A stretch of 5,008 nt of DNA from Thermodesulfobacteriaceae bacterium (GTDB lineage Bacteria; Desulfobacterota; Dissulfuribacteria; Dissulfuribacterales; UBA3076): contig DTYO01000046.1 of NCBI GenBank assembly GCA_012961845.1, positions 1 through 5,008 of the forward strand, given 5' to 3'. Below are positions 1 through 5,008 of the stretch, in pieces (position 1 is the first letter of the stretch; every line of letters begins with the position of its first letter). The notes beneath the pieces were generated by a model that ran no database searches, was not told the origin of the DNA, and worked only from the letters and a program-made list of their open reading frames with translations. The position numbers and the translations under genes are program-made.

Positions 1-147
1 AGATCGACTTGGGATCTTCAGGGCCGGGCAGACGAAAATAAGGGCTCAGGAATCATTTTTTCGGACCCCGTATGGCAGTTACCTGTGGATTCAAACGTTT
101 TGTTGATTCTGATACCAGCTTCATTCCATCAAGAACCTGGTGAGAAT
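1..147. other. Left edge beyond the terminator, no gene recognised
   Basis: This stretch lies downstream of the hydroxylase stop and its terminator. One minus-strand frame is open to TGA at 53-55 and could give a 24-residue peptide MKLVSESTKRLNPQVTAIRGPKK, but no good ribosome binding site precedes it and I know no matching family. I see no promoter, RNA gene or repeat. Confidence 0.3.
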
Positions 148-1017
148 CTATAAAAAAGTCCGGCTCCCGGACCTGTCTTCCGCCGCAAGTTTCGGATCGG
201 CACCGATCCTGTTCAGGGAGTATGCCCCCGGGTCCCCAGTTAACGGCAATAACAGGATTCTCAAGAGAGTGAGCTTTCCCGGTTCCCTGAACTGGGACAG
301 TCCGATGGTCATGACGGTATGACCTGCGGCAGGCTGGGACCTGTACGTACCGAAAAGCCTGTCCCACCAGGGAAAATTGAAACCGAAATTGCTGTTGGTC
401 TCCCTTATGATCACCGAATGATGCACCCGGTGCATGTCTGGAGTGACGATCATCAGCCTCAGTATGCGGTCCAGACCTGCAGGCAGATTTATGTTTCCGT
501 GGTTGAATATGGCAGCCGCATTCAGGATGATTTCAAAGGCGATGACTCCTGCAACAGGAGGGCCTATGACTGCAACCGCCGCCATCTTTATTGCCGCTGA
601 TATGATGATTTCAACAGGATGAAATCGGAGACCGGTGGTGCAGTCTATGTCCAGGTCCGCGTGGTGAACCATGTGAAGACGCCACAGTATGGGTACCGCA
701 TGAAACATCAGATGCTGAAGATAGATAATGCAGTCCATGAGCAGTATGCCCGTCACCACGGCCAGGGCGGGGTGCATGTAATATTGATTCAGGAGCCCCC
801 AGCCGCTCGCCTCAGCTGCCGCGGCGATGTTCACTGCAGCTGCCGGCATGAGCACCCTTACTGAAATTGTATCCATCAGGATGATTCCCAGGTTGTTGAA
901 CCATCTTCCGGGTTTTGACTGGGTGAGGCGTCTTCTGGGTGAGGCCATTTCCCACAGGGCTGTTATGGCAAATGCCGCTGCAAAGGAGCCTGAGCGTATT
1001 ATGAGTTCGCTGTCCAC
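148..1017 (-). CDS. Fatty acid hydroxylase / sterol desaturase family membrane protein
   Basis: This 289-residue integral membrane protein belongs to the fatty acid hydroxylase superfamily, whose members use a di-iron centre bound by clustered histidines to hydroxylate or desaturate lipids with O2. The histidine boxes are visible: HLMFH at 102-106, HMVHH at 115-119, RFHP at 131-134, NHGN at 172-175 and HRVHH at 196-200, followed by NFPWWDRLFGTY at 214-226, a typical family ending. Hydrophobic stretches near 11-22, 43-63, 80-98 and 135-170 fit several membrane spans. The start is GTG, chosen because TGGAG lies 8 bases upstream. The copper ATPase gene ends 30 bases upstream on the same strand, so the two are probably co-transcribed. 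The ~30 residues after LLLPL (about 260-289) go beyond the conserved core and run into the terminator. The substrate cannot be told from sequence; alkylglycerol monooxygenase-like or carotenoid-modifying roles are alternatives. Confidence 0.88.
   Translation of the reverse strand: MDSELIIRSGSFAAAFAITALWEMASPRRRLTQSKPGRWFNNLGIILMDTISVRVLMPAAAVNIAAAAEASGWGLLNQYYMHPALAVVTGILLMDCIIYLQHLMFHAVPILWRLHMVHHADLDIDCTTGLRFHPVEIIISAAIKMAAVAVIGPPVAGVIAFEIILNAAAIFNHGNINLPAGLDRILRLMIVTPDMHRVHHSVIIRETNSNFGFNFPWWDRLFGTYRSQPAAGHTVMTIGLSQFREPGKLTLLRILLLPLTGDPGAYSLNRIGADPKLAAEDRSGSRTFL
152..172 (-). terminator. Intrinsic terminator of the copA-hydroxylase unit
   Basis: Read on the minus strand, the hairpin is GTCCGG-GAG-CCGGAC, a perfect 6-bp GC-rich stem with a 3-base loop, followed at once by six T residues. 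This is the classic Rho-independent form. It closes the leftward unit made of the copper ATPase and the hydroxylase. Unusually it lies inside the hydroxylase reading frame: the stem and T run encode the last residues (…SGSRTFL) and the TAG stop follows only one base after the T run. Confidence 0.8.
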
Positions 1018-1025
1018 GGCTGTTT

Positions 1026-1029
1026 CTCC
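1026..1029 (-). promoter_or_regulatory. Ribosome binding site deciding the GTG start of the hydroxylase
   Basis: On the minus strand GGAG lies 8 bases before the GTG at 1017, within the 30-base gap after the ATPase stop codon. No better-placed ATG in this frame was seen, so it supports the GTG start. Confidence 0.65.
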
Positions 1030-1047
1030 AGTAATGGCTTGACGTCT

Positions 1048-3504
1048 TCAAGAGAGCTTTACGGCCCTGAGCCTAAGTGCGTTAAATATTACCGATACGG
1101 AACTGAAGCTCATGGCCGCAGCCGCAATAATGGGCGAGAGAAGTATACCGAATTCAGGATACAGTACTCCTGCCGCAACAGGAACCCCTAGGGCATTGTA
1201 CACAAATGCAAAAAACAGGTTCTGCCTAATGTTTTTCATGGTGGCACGGCTGAGTTTTCTCGCCCGGACTATTCCTGTCAGGTCTCCCTTTACCAGTGTT
1301 ACTCCCGCGCTCTCCATGGCTACATCGGTTCCGGTTCCCATTGCTATGCCTACATCTGCCTGGGCCAAGGCGGGAGCATCATTTACTCCGTCCCCGGCCA
1401 TTGCCACGATGTGTCCCTGGTCCTGGAATTTCTTGACAATCTTTGTCTTTTCATCAGGAAGTACCTCTGCTACCACCTGGTCTATTGCAAGTCTGCCGGC
1501 AACGGCTTCTGCCGTGGATCTGCTGTCGCCGGTCAGCATGACGATGTTGAGGCCTTCCTTATGCAGTTTTTCTATGGCACCTGGAGTGGTTTCCTTGACG
1601 GGATCGGCTACTGCCACGAGTCCTCCCGGTTTTCCGTCCACAGCAGCAAACATGATGGTGTGCCCTTCCGACTTCAGTTTTCGTGCTTGTGTCGAAAGTA
1701 CCGAACAGTCAACCGAATGGTCGTTCATGAGCCTCCGGTTTCCAAAGAGCACCATGCTGCCGTCCACCCGGCCGCTGACACCCGAGCCCGTATGAGAGTT
1801 AAAATCTGCAGAGCTGTCCACGGCTATTCCCCTGTCCAGAGCACCCTGTACTATGGCTGCAGCTAGGGGGTGTTCGCTGCCTTTCTCCAGACTGGCAGCC
1901 AGAAAAAGAACTCGTTTTTCGTCCATGCCTGTTGCTGGAATCACCTCTGTGAGTTTAGGTTTTCCCTCGGTAAGCGTGCCGGTTTTGTCCACTACCAGAG
2001 TATCCACCTTGCGAAGGGTTTCTATGGCCTCCGCATTCTTGAAGAGAACTCCCATGGTGGCTCCCTTTCCTGTAGCAACCATTATGGACATGGGGGTTGC
2101 CAGACCAAGGGCGCATGGGCATGCTATGATCAGGACTGATACCGCGGCTGTCAGGGCGTGGGCCAGTCTGGGATCCGGACCCAGCATGAACCATGCGCCA
2201 AAAGCGGCAACAGAAACGGAAATTACCGCAGGCACGAAGTAGCCGGCCACAATGTCTGCAAGTTTCTGAATCGGTGCCTTGCTTCGCTGGGCCTGGACTA
2301 CCATATTGACTATCTGAGAAAGGAGCATGCCCGCCCCGACCTTCTCTGCGCGCATGACCAGCGAACCAGTGCCGTTTACTGTGGCGCCTGTCACTTTGTC
2401 GCCTGGACATTTCCGGACCGGGACAGGCTCACCCGTGATCATGGATTCATCCAGGCTGCTGGAACCTTCGATCACTTCTCCATCCACTGGAATCTTTTCT
2501 CCCGGCCTTATTCTGAGCAGATAGCCGGGCTGTACATGTTCCAAGGGAATGTCGGCTTCGTTCCCGTCTTCATCGATCCGTCGGGCAGTCTTCGGAGCAA
2601 GACCTAAAAGGGCCTTGATGGCGGCACTGGTCTGACTCCGCGCCCTCAGTTCCAGTGCCTGGCCCAACAGTATCAGGGTGACTATTACAGCGGCAGTTTC
2701 GAAATAGACACCTACGGAACCGTCTTTACCCCGCATGATGTCGGGAAATATCTCAGGGACGAATACAGCAGTGAGACTGTAGACATATGTCACGGACACG
2801 CCAAGGGTGATCAGGGTGAACATGTTGAGACTAAGGTTGGCCACTGACTGAATGCCTCGCATGAAAAAGGGCCAGGCTGCCCACAGAACCACAGGGGTGG
2901 CCAGAATCAGTTCCACCAGTGATAGAGTCCGCGGGGTGGCGAGGTCTTCAATCAAATTCCCTCCGGGAATCATTTCCCGCATTGCGATCACGACCAGGGG
3001 CATGGTGAGGATGGCTGCTGCGATGAAACGCCTGAGCATGTATCTGTATTCAGAATCGTCTTTTTCAGTGTCCGCAGATACCATGCCGGGTTCGAGCGTC
3101 ATGCCGCACTTGGGGCAGATGCCGGGGTGTCCCTGAACAACTTCGGGATGCATGGGACAAGTGTATTTAACGTGTGAACCGGATGGTCCGGGTTTCGGGG
3201 CCGCGCCGCATTCGGGACAGCTGTCAGGCGCGTCATGTCCTGCCTCCGGGTGGGAGTGAACGGTATGCATCCGGCCTGTTGAGACCTCTGCAGTCTTGTC
3301 GTGTGAAGTACTCTTCCCGGTAAAAGAGGAAGGGTCGTTTCTGAATTTCGCAAGGCAGTGTTCGCTGCAGAAATAATAATTTCTGCCATGGTGTTCGTAT
3401 TCCATGAACTTCCCCGGTTCAGGGGTGGACATCCCGCATACGGGATCTCTGAACTGGGGAGAGCTGCCGTGACTGTCCGACAATGTATGATGACTGTGTG
3501 TCAT
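1048..3504 (-). CDS. copA: Copper-exporting P1B-type ATPase with YHS and heavy-metal-binding N-terminus
   Basis: This 818-residue inner-membrane pump uses ATP to expel Cu(I) (possibly Ag(I)) from the cytoplasm. A His-rich leader (THSHH) is followed by a YHS domain at about 19-64 (DPVCGM; FCSEHC with Cys46 and Cys50), a His-rich linker with CPECG at 96-100, and a heavy-metal-binding domain at about 113-141 (YTCPMHPEV…CPKCGMTLEP). The ATPase core has TGE at 357-359, the transport motif CPC at 462-464, DKTGT with phosphorylated Asp506, HP at 545-546 and GDGVND at 704-709. YN at 769-770 in TM7 and MSFSS at 798-802 with Asn808 in TM8 are the P1B-1 (Cu+) signature. No MXCXXC HMA domain is present. 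The frame could extend to a TTG at 3531, but the ATG at 3504 is preferred because AAGGAAGG lies 8 bases upstream. It heads an apparent operon with the hydroxylase. The gene looks complete and undamaged. Confidence 0.95.
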   Translation of the reverse strand: MTHSHHTLSDSHGSSPQFRDPVCGMSTPEPGKFMEYEHHGRNYYFCSEHCLAKFRNDPSSFTGKSTSHDKTAEVSTGRMHTVHSHPEAGHDAPDSCPECGAAPKPGPSGSHVKYTCPMHPEVVQGHPGICPKCGMTLEPGMVSADTEKDDSEYRYMLRRFIAAAILTMPLVVIAMREMIPGGNLIEDLATPRTLSLVELILATPVVLWAAWPFFMRGIQSVANLSLNMFTLITLGVSVTYVYSLTAVFVPEIFPDIMRGKDGSVGVYFETAAVIVTLILLGQALELRARSQTSAAIKALLGLAPKTARRIDEDGNEADIPLEHVQPGYLLRIRPGEKIPVDGEVIEGSSSLDESMITGEPVPVRKCPGDKVTGATVNGTGSLVMRAEKVGAGMLLSQIVNMVVQAQRSKAPIQKLADIVAGYFVPAVISVSVAAFGAWFMLGPDPRLAHALTAAVSVLIIACPCALGLATPMSIMVATGKGATMGVLFKNAEAIETLRKVDTLVVDKTGTLTEGKPKLTEVIPATGMDEKRVLFLAASLEKGSEHPLAAAIVQGALDRGIAVDSSADFNSHTGSGVSGRVDGSMVLFGNRRLMNDHSVDCSVLSTQARKLKSEGHTIMFAAVDGKPGGLVAVADPVKETTPGAIEKLHKEGLNIVMLTGDSRSTAEAVAGRLAIDQVVAEVLPDEKTKIVKKFQDQGHIVAMAGDGVNDAPALAQADVGIAMGTGTDVAMESAGVTLVKGDLTGIVRARKLSRATMKNIRQNLFFAFVYNALGVPVAAGVLYPEFGILLSPIIAAAAMSFSSVSVIFNALRLRAVKLS

Positions 3505-3512
3505 GAGCTTTG

Positions 3513-3520
3513 CCTTCCTT
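3513..3520 (-). promoter_or_regulatory. Strong ribosome binding site of copA
   Basis: AAGGAAGG on the minus strand, 8 bases before the ATG at 3504. It decides between this ATG and the TTG nine codons upstream (3531), which would place the site inside the coding sequence. Confidence 0.75.
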
Positions 3521-3565
3521 TTCCGGTGCAATCGTGTTTACTCGTCTCCATTTTTCATGGCCGCC

Positions 3566-3616
3566 AATACAGGGTATTCCTCCGCCGGCCAATGGCCGTT
3601 GCTGGAATCTGCCAGC
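3566..3616. repeat. Cluster of three short inverted repeats in the copA leader
   Basis: Three imperfectly related dyads stand in a row: AATAC-AGG-GTATT (3566-3578), CGGCC-AAT-GGCCG (3586-3598) and GCTGG-AATCTG-CCAGC (3601-3616). The first two share a 5-3-5 layout, and their centres are exactly 20 bp apart, about two helical turns. This could be an operator for a copper-responsive repressor acting on copA. On the minus strand the first reads AATACCCTGTATT, only loosely like the ATACCC half-sites of CsoR-type operators. The role is inferred, not shown. Confidence 0.3.
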
Positions 3617-3644
3617 TTGTTGACTACCTGATTACAACTATAAT
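3617..3644 (+). promoter_or_regulatory. Candidate rightward sigma70-type promoter
   Basis: TTGTTG (3617-3622), a 16-base spacer and a perfect TATAAT (3639-3644) point toward the palindrome and the decayed receptor gene. The -35 matches the consensus at only three positions. A second perfect TATAAT at 3733-3738 has no recognisable -35 box. Confidence 0.25.
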
Positions 3645-3666
3645 CACTGGACCATACAAGCGCTAA
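3637..3666 (-). promoter_or_regulatory. Weak candidate leftward promoter for copA
   Basis: On the minus strand TTAGCG (3666-3661), an 18-base spacer and TATAGT (3642-3637) form a poor sigma70-like pair about 130 bases before the copA ATG. The -10 is five of six, the -35 only three of six. No better leftward promoter was seen in this leader. A MerR-type activated promoter would have a 19-20 base spacer, which is not clearly present. Confidence 0.2.
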
Positions 3667-3683
3667 TTGACTAAAATTACAGT

Positions 3684-3727
3684 ACTCAACTTTCGGACTT
3701 GCATCTTAGCAAGTCCGAAAGTTGAGT
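3684..3727. repeat. Perfect 19-bp inverted repeat with 6-base centre
   Basis: ACTCAACTTTCGGACTTGC (3684-3702), the centre ATCTTA, then its exact reverse complement (3709-3727) make a 44-bp palindrome without a mismatch. Neither side is followed by a T run, so it is not a standard intrinsic terminator. It sits at the point where the receptor remnant begins on its right and where an open minus-strand frame stops on its left. It could be abutted ends of an insertion sequence, a very small non-autonomous element, or a REP-like cruciform. No other copy of either arm was noticed in the window. Confidence 0.85.
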
Positions 3728-3737
3728 TATGGTATAA

Positions 3738-4023
3738 TTGTCTGATTTTGATAGCCTGACAGGGCGGCTCAATTTTTCCTATCACGGCAGGAAGACTGTC
3801 CAGTACTGGTCAACAGGGCTGTATACCGTACCTGTTGTTGAAAAGGGAGGTTTTGCCGTAGTTGACCTCTCTCTGAGCAAGAGGATATTTTCCAGTCCAC
3901 ATTTCGGTAGTTTCACGCTGAGAGGAGAGATCAGGATTATGCTTGATACAGAGTTGTTCGTATGTAAAGAGTCATCCCATGCCAGGCCGGACCTTTTTCG
4001 GGTCCGTGCGCTGTGATTTCTGA
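3738..4023 (+). pseudogene. C-terminal remnant of a TonB-dependent outer-membrane receptor
   Basis: Only the last ~95 codons of a receptor that is normally 600-800 residues remain. They read …LTGRLNFSYHGR…GGFAVVDLSLSKRIF…GSFTLRGEIRIMLDTE, then after a +1 shift YVKSHPMPGRTFFGSVRCDF and TGA at 4021. GGFAVVDLSLSKR, RGEIRNLLDTE, PMPGRTFF and a final aromatic residue are typical of the last beta-strands of TonB-dependent receptors, which import siderophores or cobalamin. The shift needs one extra base within about 3954-3960. Without it the frame runs to a spurious stop at 4014-4016. There is no start codon of its own: TAA precedes the TTG at 3738, and the homology begins 10-30 bases past the palindrome. 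The next gene, an exbB remnant, follows 17 bases later. No complete barrel or plug is present, so this is non-functional. Confidence 0.82.
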
Positions 4024-4040
4024 AAAGAGGAATGGAGGGC

Positions 4041-4660
4041 GTGAGTGTATGGGCAATAATCCAGGTGGAGGACCTGTGATGTATCCACTTATCCTCTGCT
4101 CACTGCTGTCTCTTACTGTTATCATCGAACGGAGCCTGTTCTGGATTGCCATTGAAGGGAATCGCAACCAGAAGTTCCTGGACAAGACCTTTTGGTGGCC
4201 GAAACTGGTGACTGGTAACGTATACGCCGGATGACCGAGGGGCTGCAGGGATTTTATCATAAGGGTGTTCGTGGTGGGCATCCTGCACAGGGAGTATTCC
4301 ATGGAGAAGGCTATGGAGGCCGAGGCTGTTTCAGTGGTCAAGCGTATGAACAGCCGAATGGGAATCCTGGATACCATGATCACTGCTGCTCCCCTCGTGG
4401 GCATACTGGGTACCGTGTTGGGAATAATTACGGCCTTCAATATGCTGAGCTCTTCAGACATAGACGATCCCCAGGCTGTTATGGGAGGCATCATACAGGC
4501 CCTTATAACTACTGCAGCAGGGCTCGCTATTGCCATAATTACTGTGTTTCCCTATAATTACTTCAATTCCAGGATAGACTACTTCTTATACTGCATGGAA
4601 AAGTACGCCACCAGTCTGGAAGTAGTGTATGAAAGACTGAGGGCCTCCGGAGAAAAATGA
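4041..4660 (+). pseudogene. exbB: Decayed exbB (MotA/TolQ/ExbB proton channel)
   Basis: ExbB forms, with ExbD, the inner-membrane proton channel that energises TonB. Pieces of one ~205-residue protein are spread over shifting frames. MSVWAIIQV starts at GTG 4041, with AGAGGA 9 bases upstream (ATG 4032 is an in-frame alternative). After a lost base near 4065-4068 comes GGPVMYPLILCS…IIERSLFW, membrane span 1. After a lost base near 4188 comes LLVAETGDW, then TAA at 4216-4218, then RIRRMTEGL. After an extra base near 4246 comes RDFIIRV…GILHREYSMEKAME…RMGILDTMITAAPLVGILGTVLGIITAF (span 2) and GIIQALITTAAGLAIAIITVFPYNYFNSRI (span 3), to TGA 4660. The 3' two thirds alone is open from GTG 4265 (131 codons). 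It lacks span 1 and is unlikely to work, though a short product cannot be excluded. The stop overlaps the exbD ATG (ATGA). Confidence 0.85.
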
Positions 4661-4712
4661 AGCTGGTCCAAGACCGGGGCGGCAGCCCGGGATCGAGAAG
4701 CTGCCGCTGATC
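4657..4712 (+). pseudogene. exbD: 5' stub of exbD
   Basis: The ATG overlaps the exbB stop in ATGA, the usual exbB-exbD coupling. The frame begins MKLVQDRGG; after a one-base shift between about 4660 and 4686 it continues PGIEKLPLI, matching the start of ExbD (basic N-terminus, then the 'I…PLIDV' entry into its single membrane helix). The homology stops at 4712, before the membrane helix and its essential Asp. In the original frame TGA at 4708-4710 ends translation after 17 codons. About 120 codons of exbD are missing, replaced by a fragment of another gene. Identification rests on ~18 residues plus position. Confidence 0.68.
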
Positions 4713-4713
4713 G

Positions 4714-4869
4714 GAAGAGTCTGTTCTCCTGCTGGGAGAACTTCTGGGAGCCGGGGAAAAGGCGGCCGCTATTGTTGCAGACATGCAGAAGCGATGTGCT
4801 GCCGTGGATGCGGAGGTGGCCGGGATGGTATCAAGGCCCCTGGTGTTTTTGCAGATAGACGCATCTCCC
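4714..4869 (+). pseudogene. Internal fragment of a BtuF/FepB-like periplasmic binding protein
   Basis: About 52 codons read EESVLLLGELLGAGEKAAAIV…RCAAVDAEVAGM…RPLVFLQIDASP. This resembles the middle of class III (TroA/BtuF-like) substrate-binding proteins of cobalamin and iron-siderophore ABC transporters: the long backbone helix 'LG.LLG…A..LV..M…R.AAV.A.VAG' followed by the strand 'RP.VFLQIDASPL'. Both ends of the normal ~300-residue protein are missing, along with the signal peptide. It abuts the exbD stub at 4712-4714, and after ASP the sequence turns AT-rich and the frame stops at TGA 4891-4893. Such proteins are often encoded with exbB/exbD and TonB receptors, so the piece fits the lost operon. 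The family call is from pattern memory and could be wrong in detail. Confidence 0.5.
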
Positions 4870-5008
4870 ATAATTTTTTATATAATTGCATGAAATTATG
4901 CATATACGGCCATCTTTTCCGGTTTACTCAAAAGGTGTTTTCAAAACTGCCGGAAATGTTGGGCACTTGAGGCCGAAAAAGGCTCGCAATTTTACTGAAC
5001 CAGCTGTG
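4870..5008. other. Non-coding right edge, probable junction sequence
   Basis: No gene was recognised here. Composition changes abruptly at 4870 to an AT-rich run (TAATTTTTTATATAATTGCA), followed by the dyad TGCAT-N6-ATGCA (4887-4902) and a loose inverted pair TTTCCGG / CCGGAAA (4916-4922 and 4950-4956). The stretch could be the outer end of a mobile element or a new leader region for a gene beyond the window. Nothing here proves either. Confidence 0.3.

Larger units (their letters stand above)
3538..3702 (-). other. Possible C-terminal remnant of an unidentified gene upstream of copA
   Basis: One minus-strand frame stays open from the palindrome to a TAA at 3538-3540, about 54 codons, and ends …GHWPAEEYPVLAAMKNGDE. 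No ATG, GTG or TTG suited to start it was found, apart from a TTG and an ATG close to its end. The stop lies 33 bases before the copA ATG, a spacing normal for a preceding gene in an operon. That would fit a gene whose 5' part was lost at the palindrome. An open frame of this length can arise by chance, and I recognise no family. It also overlaps the sequence where copA's promoter and operator would be expected, so the two readings compete. Confidence 0.22.

Noticed and set aside
53..367. Minus-strand open frame of 104 codons at the left edge
   Set aside because: Most of it overlaps the hydroxylase in another frame, and the protein shows no family motif. Only the last ~30 codons lie outside, with no good start signal.
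1112..1795. Long plus-strand open frame of 227 codons
   Set aside because: It is antisense to the ATPase gene, whose motifs are unmistakable. The translation is Ser/Pro/Thr-rich low-information sequence typical of a shadow frame.
1955..2410. Minus-strand frame of 151 codons within the ATPase gene
   Set aside because: Out-of-frame shadow of copA on the same strand. It has no independent motif or ribosome binding site.
3504..3531. TTG at 3531 as the copA start
   Set aside because: It would put the strong AAGGAAGG site inside the coding sequence. The ATG at 3504 is 8 bases from that site and begins the natural His-rich leader.
3556..3558. Six-codon leader peptide (MKNGDE) before copA
   Set aside because: Although GGAGG occurs some 20 bases upstream, the spacing is too long, and there is no attenuator hairpin with a T run between it and copA.
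3684..3727. Palindrome as a bidirectional intrinsic terminator
   Set aside because: No T run follows the stem on either strand, and a 19-bp perfect stem is longer than usual. A DNA-level role fits better.
3937..4536. Minus-strand frame of 199 codons over the receptor and exbB remnants
   Set aside because: The plus-strand translations match known families piece by piece, whereas this frame shows no domain and is the antisense of them.
4916..4956. Inverted pair TTTCCGG / CCGGAAA as insertion-sequence ends
   Set aside because: Only 7 bases, with a 27-base gap and no transposase or target duplication. Chance is a sufficient explanation.
1..5008. CRISPR array, tRNA or rRNA genes
   Set aside because: No regularly spaced repeats, no cloverleaf-like stretches with TTCGANNC arms and no rRNA-like conserved blocks were seen on either strand.

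Overview
The window looks like chromosomal DNA of a Gram-negative bacterium. The support is indirect: a fragment of a TonB-dependent outer-membrane receptor ending in Phe, and remains of exbB and exbD. Base composition is moderate. A Desulfobacterota- or Chlorobi-type anaerobe would fit the ExbB style, but the sequence does not settle the taxon.

Left two thirds (about 148-3504, minus strand): two intact genes, probably one transcription unit. The first is an 818-residue P1B-type copper-exporting ATPase (copA-like), with a YHS domain and a 'YTCPMHPEV...CPKCGM' heavy-metal-binding domain in place of the usual HMA domain. Thirty bases downstream is a membrane di-iron fatty acid hydroxylase/sterol desaturase family protein. 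An intrinsic terminator ends the unit. It lies inside the last codons of the hydroxylase gene, just before its stop codon.

Middle (about 3505-3737): the copA leader. It holds several short inverted repeats, weak promoter candidates facing both ways, a possible tail of an unidentified gene, and a perfect 19-bp inverted repeat with a 6-base centre (3684-3727).

Right (about 3738-4869, plus strand): the wreck of a TonB-energised uptake operon. In order it holds the last ~95 codons of a TonB-dependent receptor with one frameshift, an exbB with three apparent frameshifts and an in-frame stop, the first ~18 codons of exbD with a frameshift, and a ~52-codon internal piece of a BtuF/FepB-like periplasmic binding protein fused directly to the exbD stub. 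The intact genes on the left argue against poor sequence quality as the cause.

The last ~140 bases are AT-rich at their start and show no gene. They may be another junction. In function, the left unit would pump Cu(I) out of the cytoplasm and modify a lipid or other hydrophobic substrate. The right unit once imported a corrinoid or iron chelate and is now dead. The best candidate for something overlooked is the decayed operon and the palindrome at its truncated edge, rather than a new working system.
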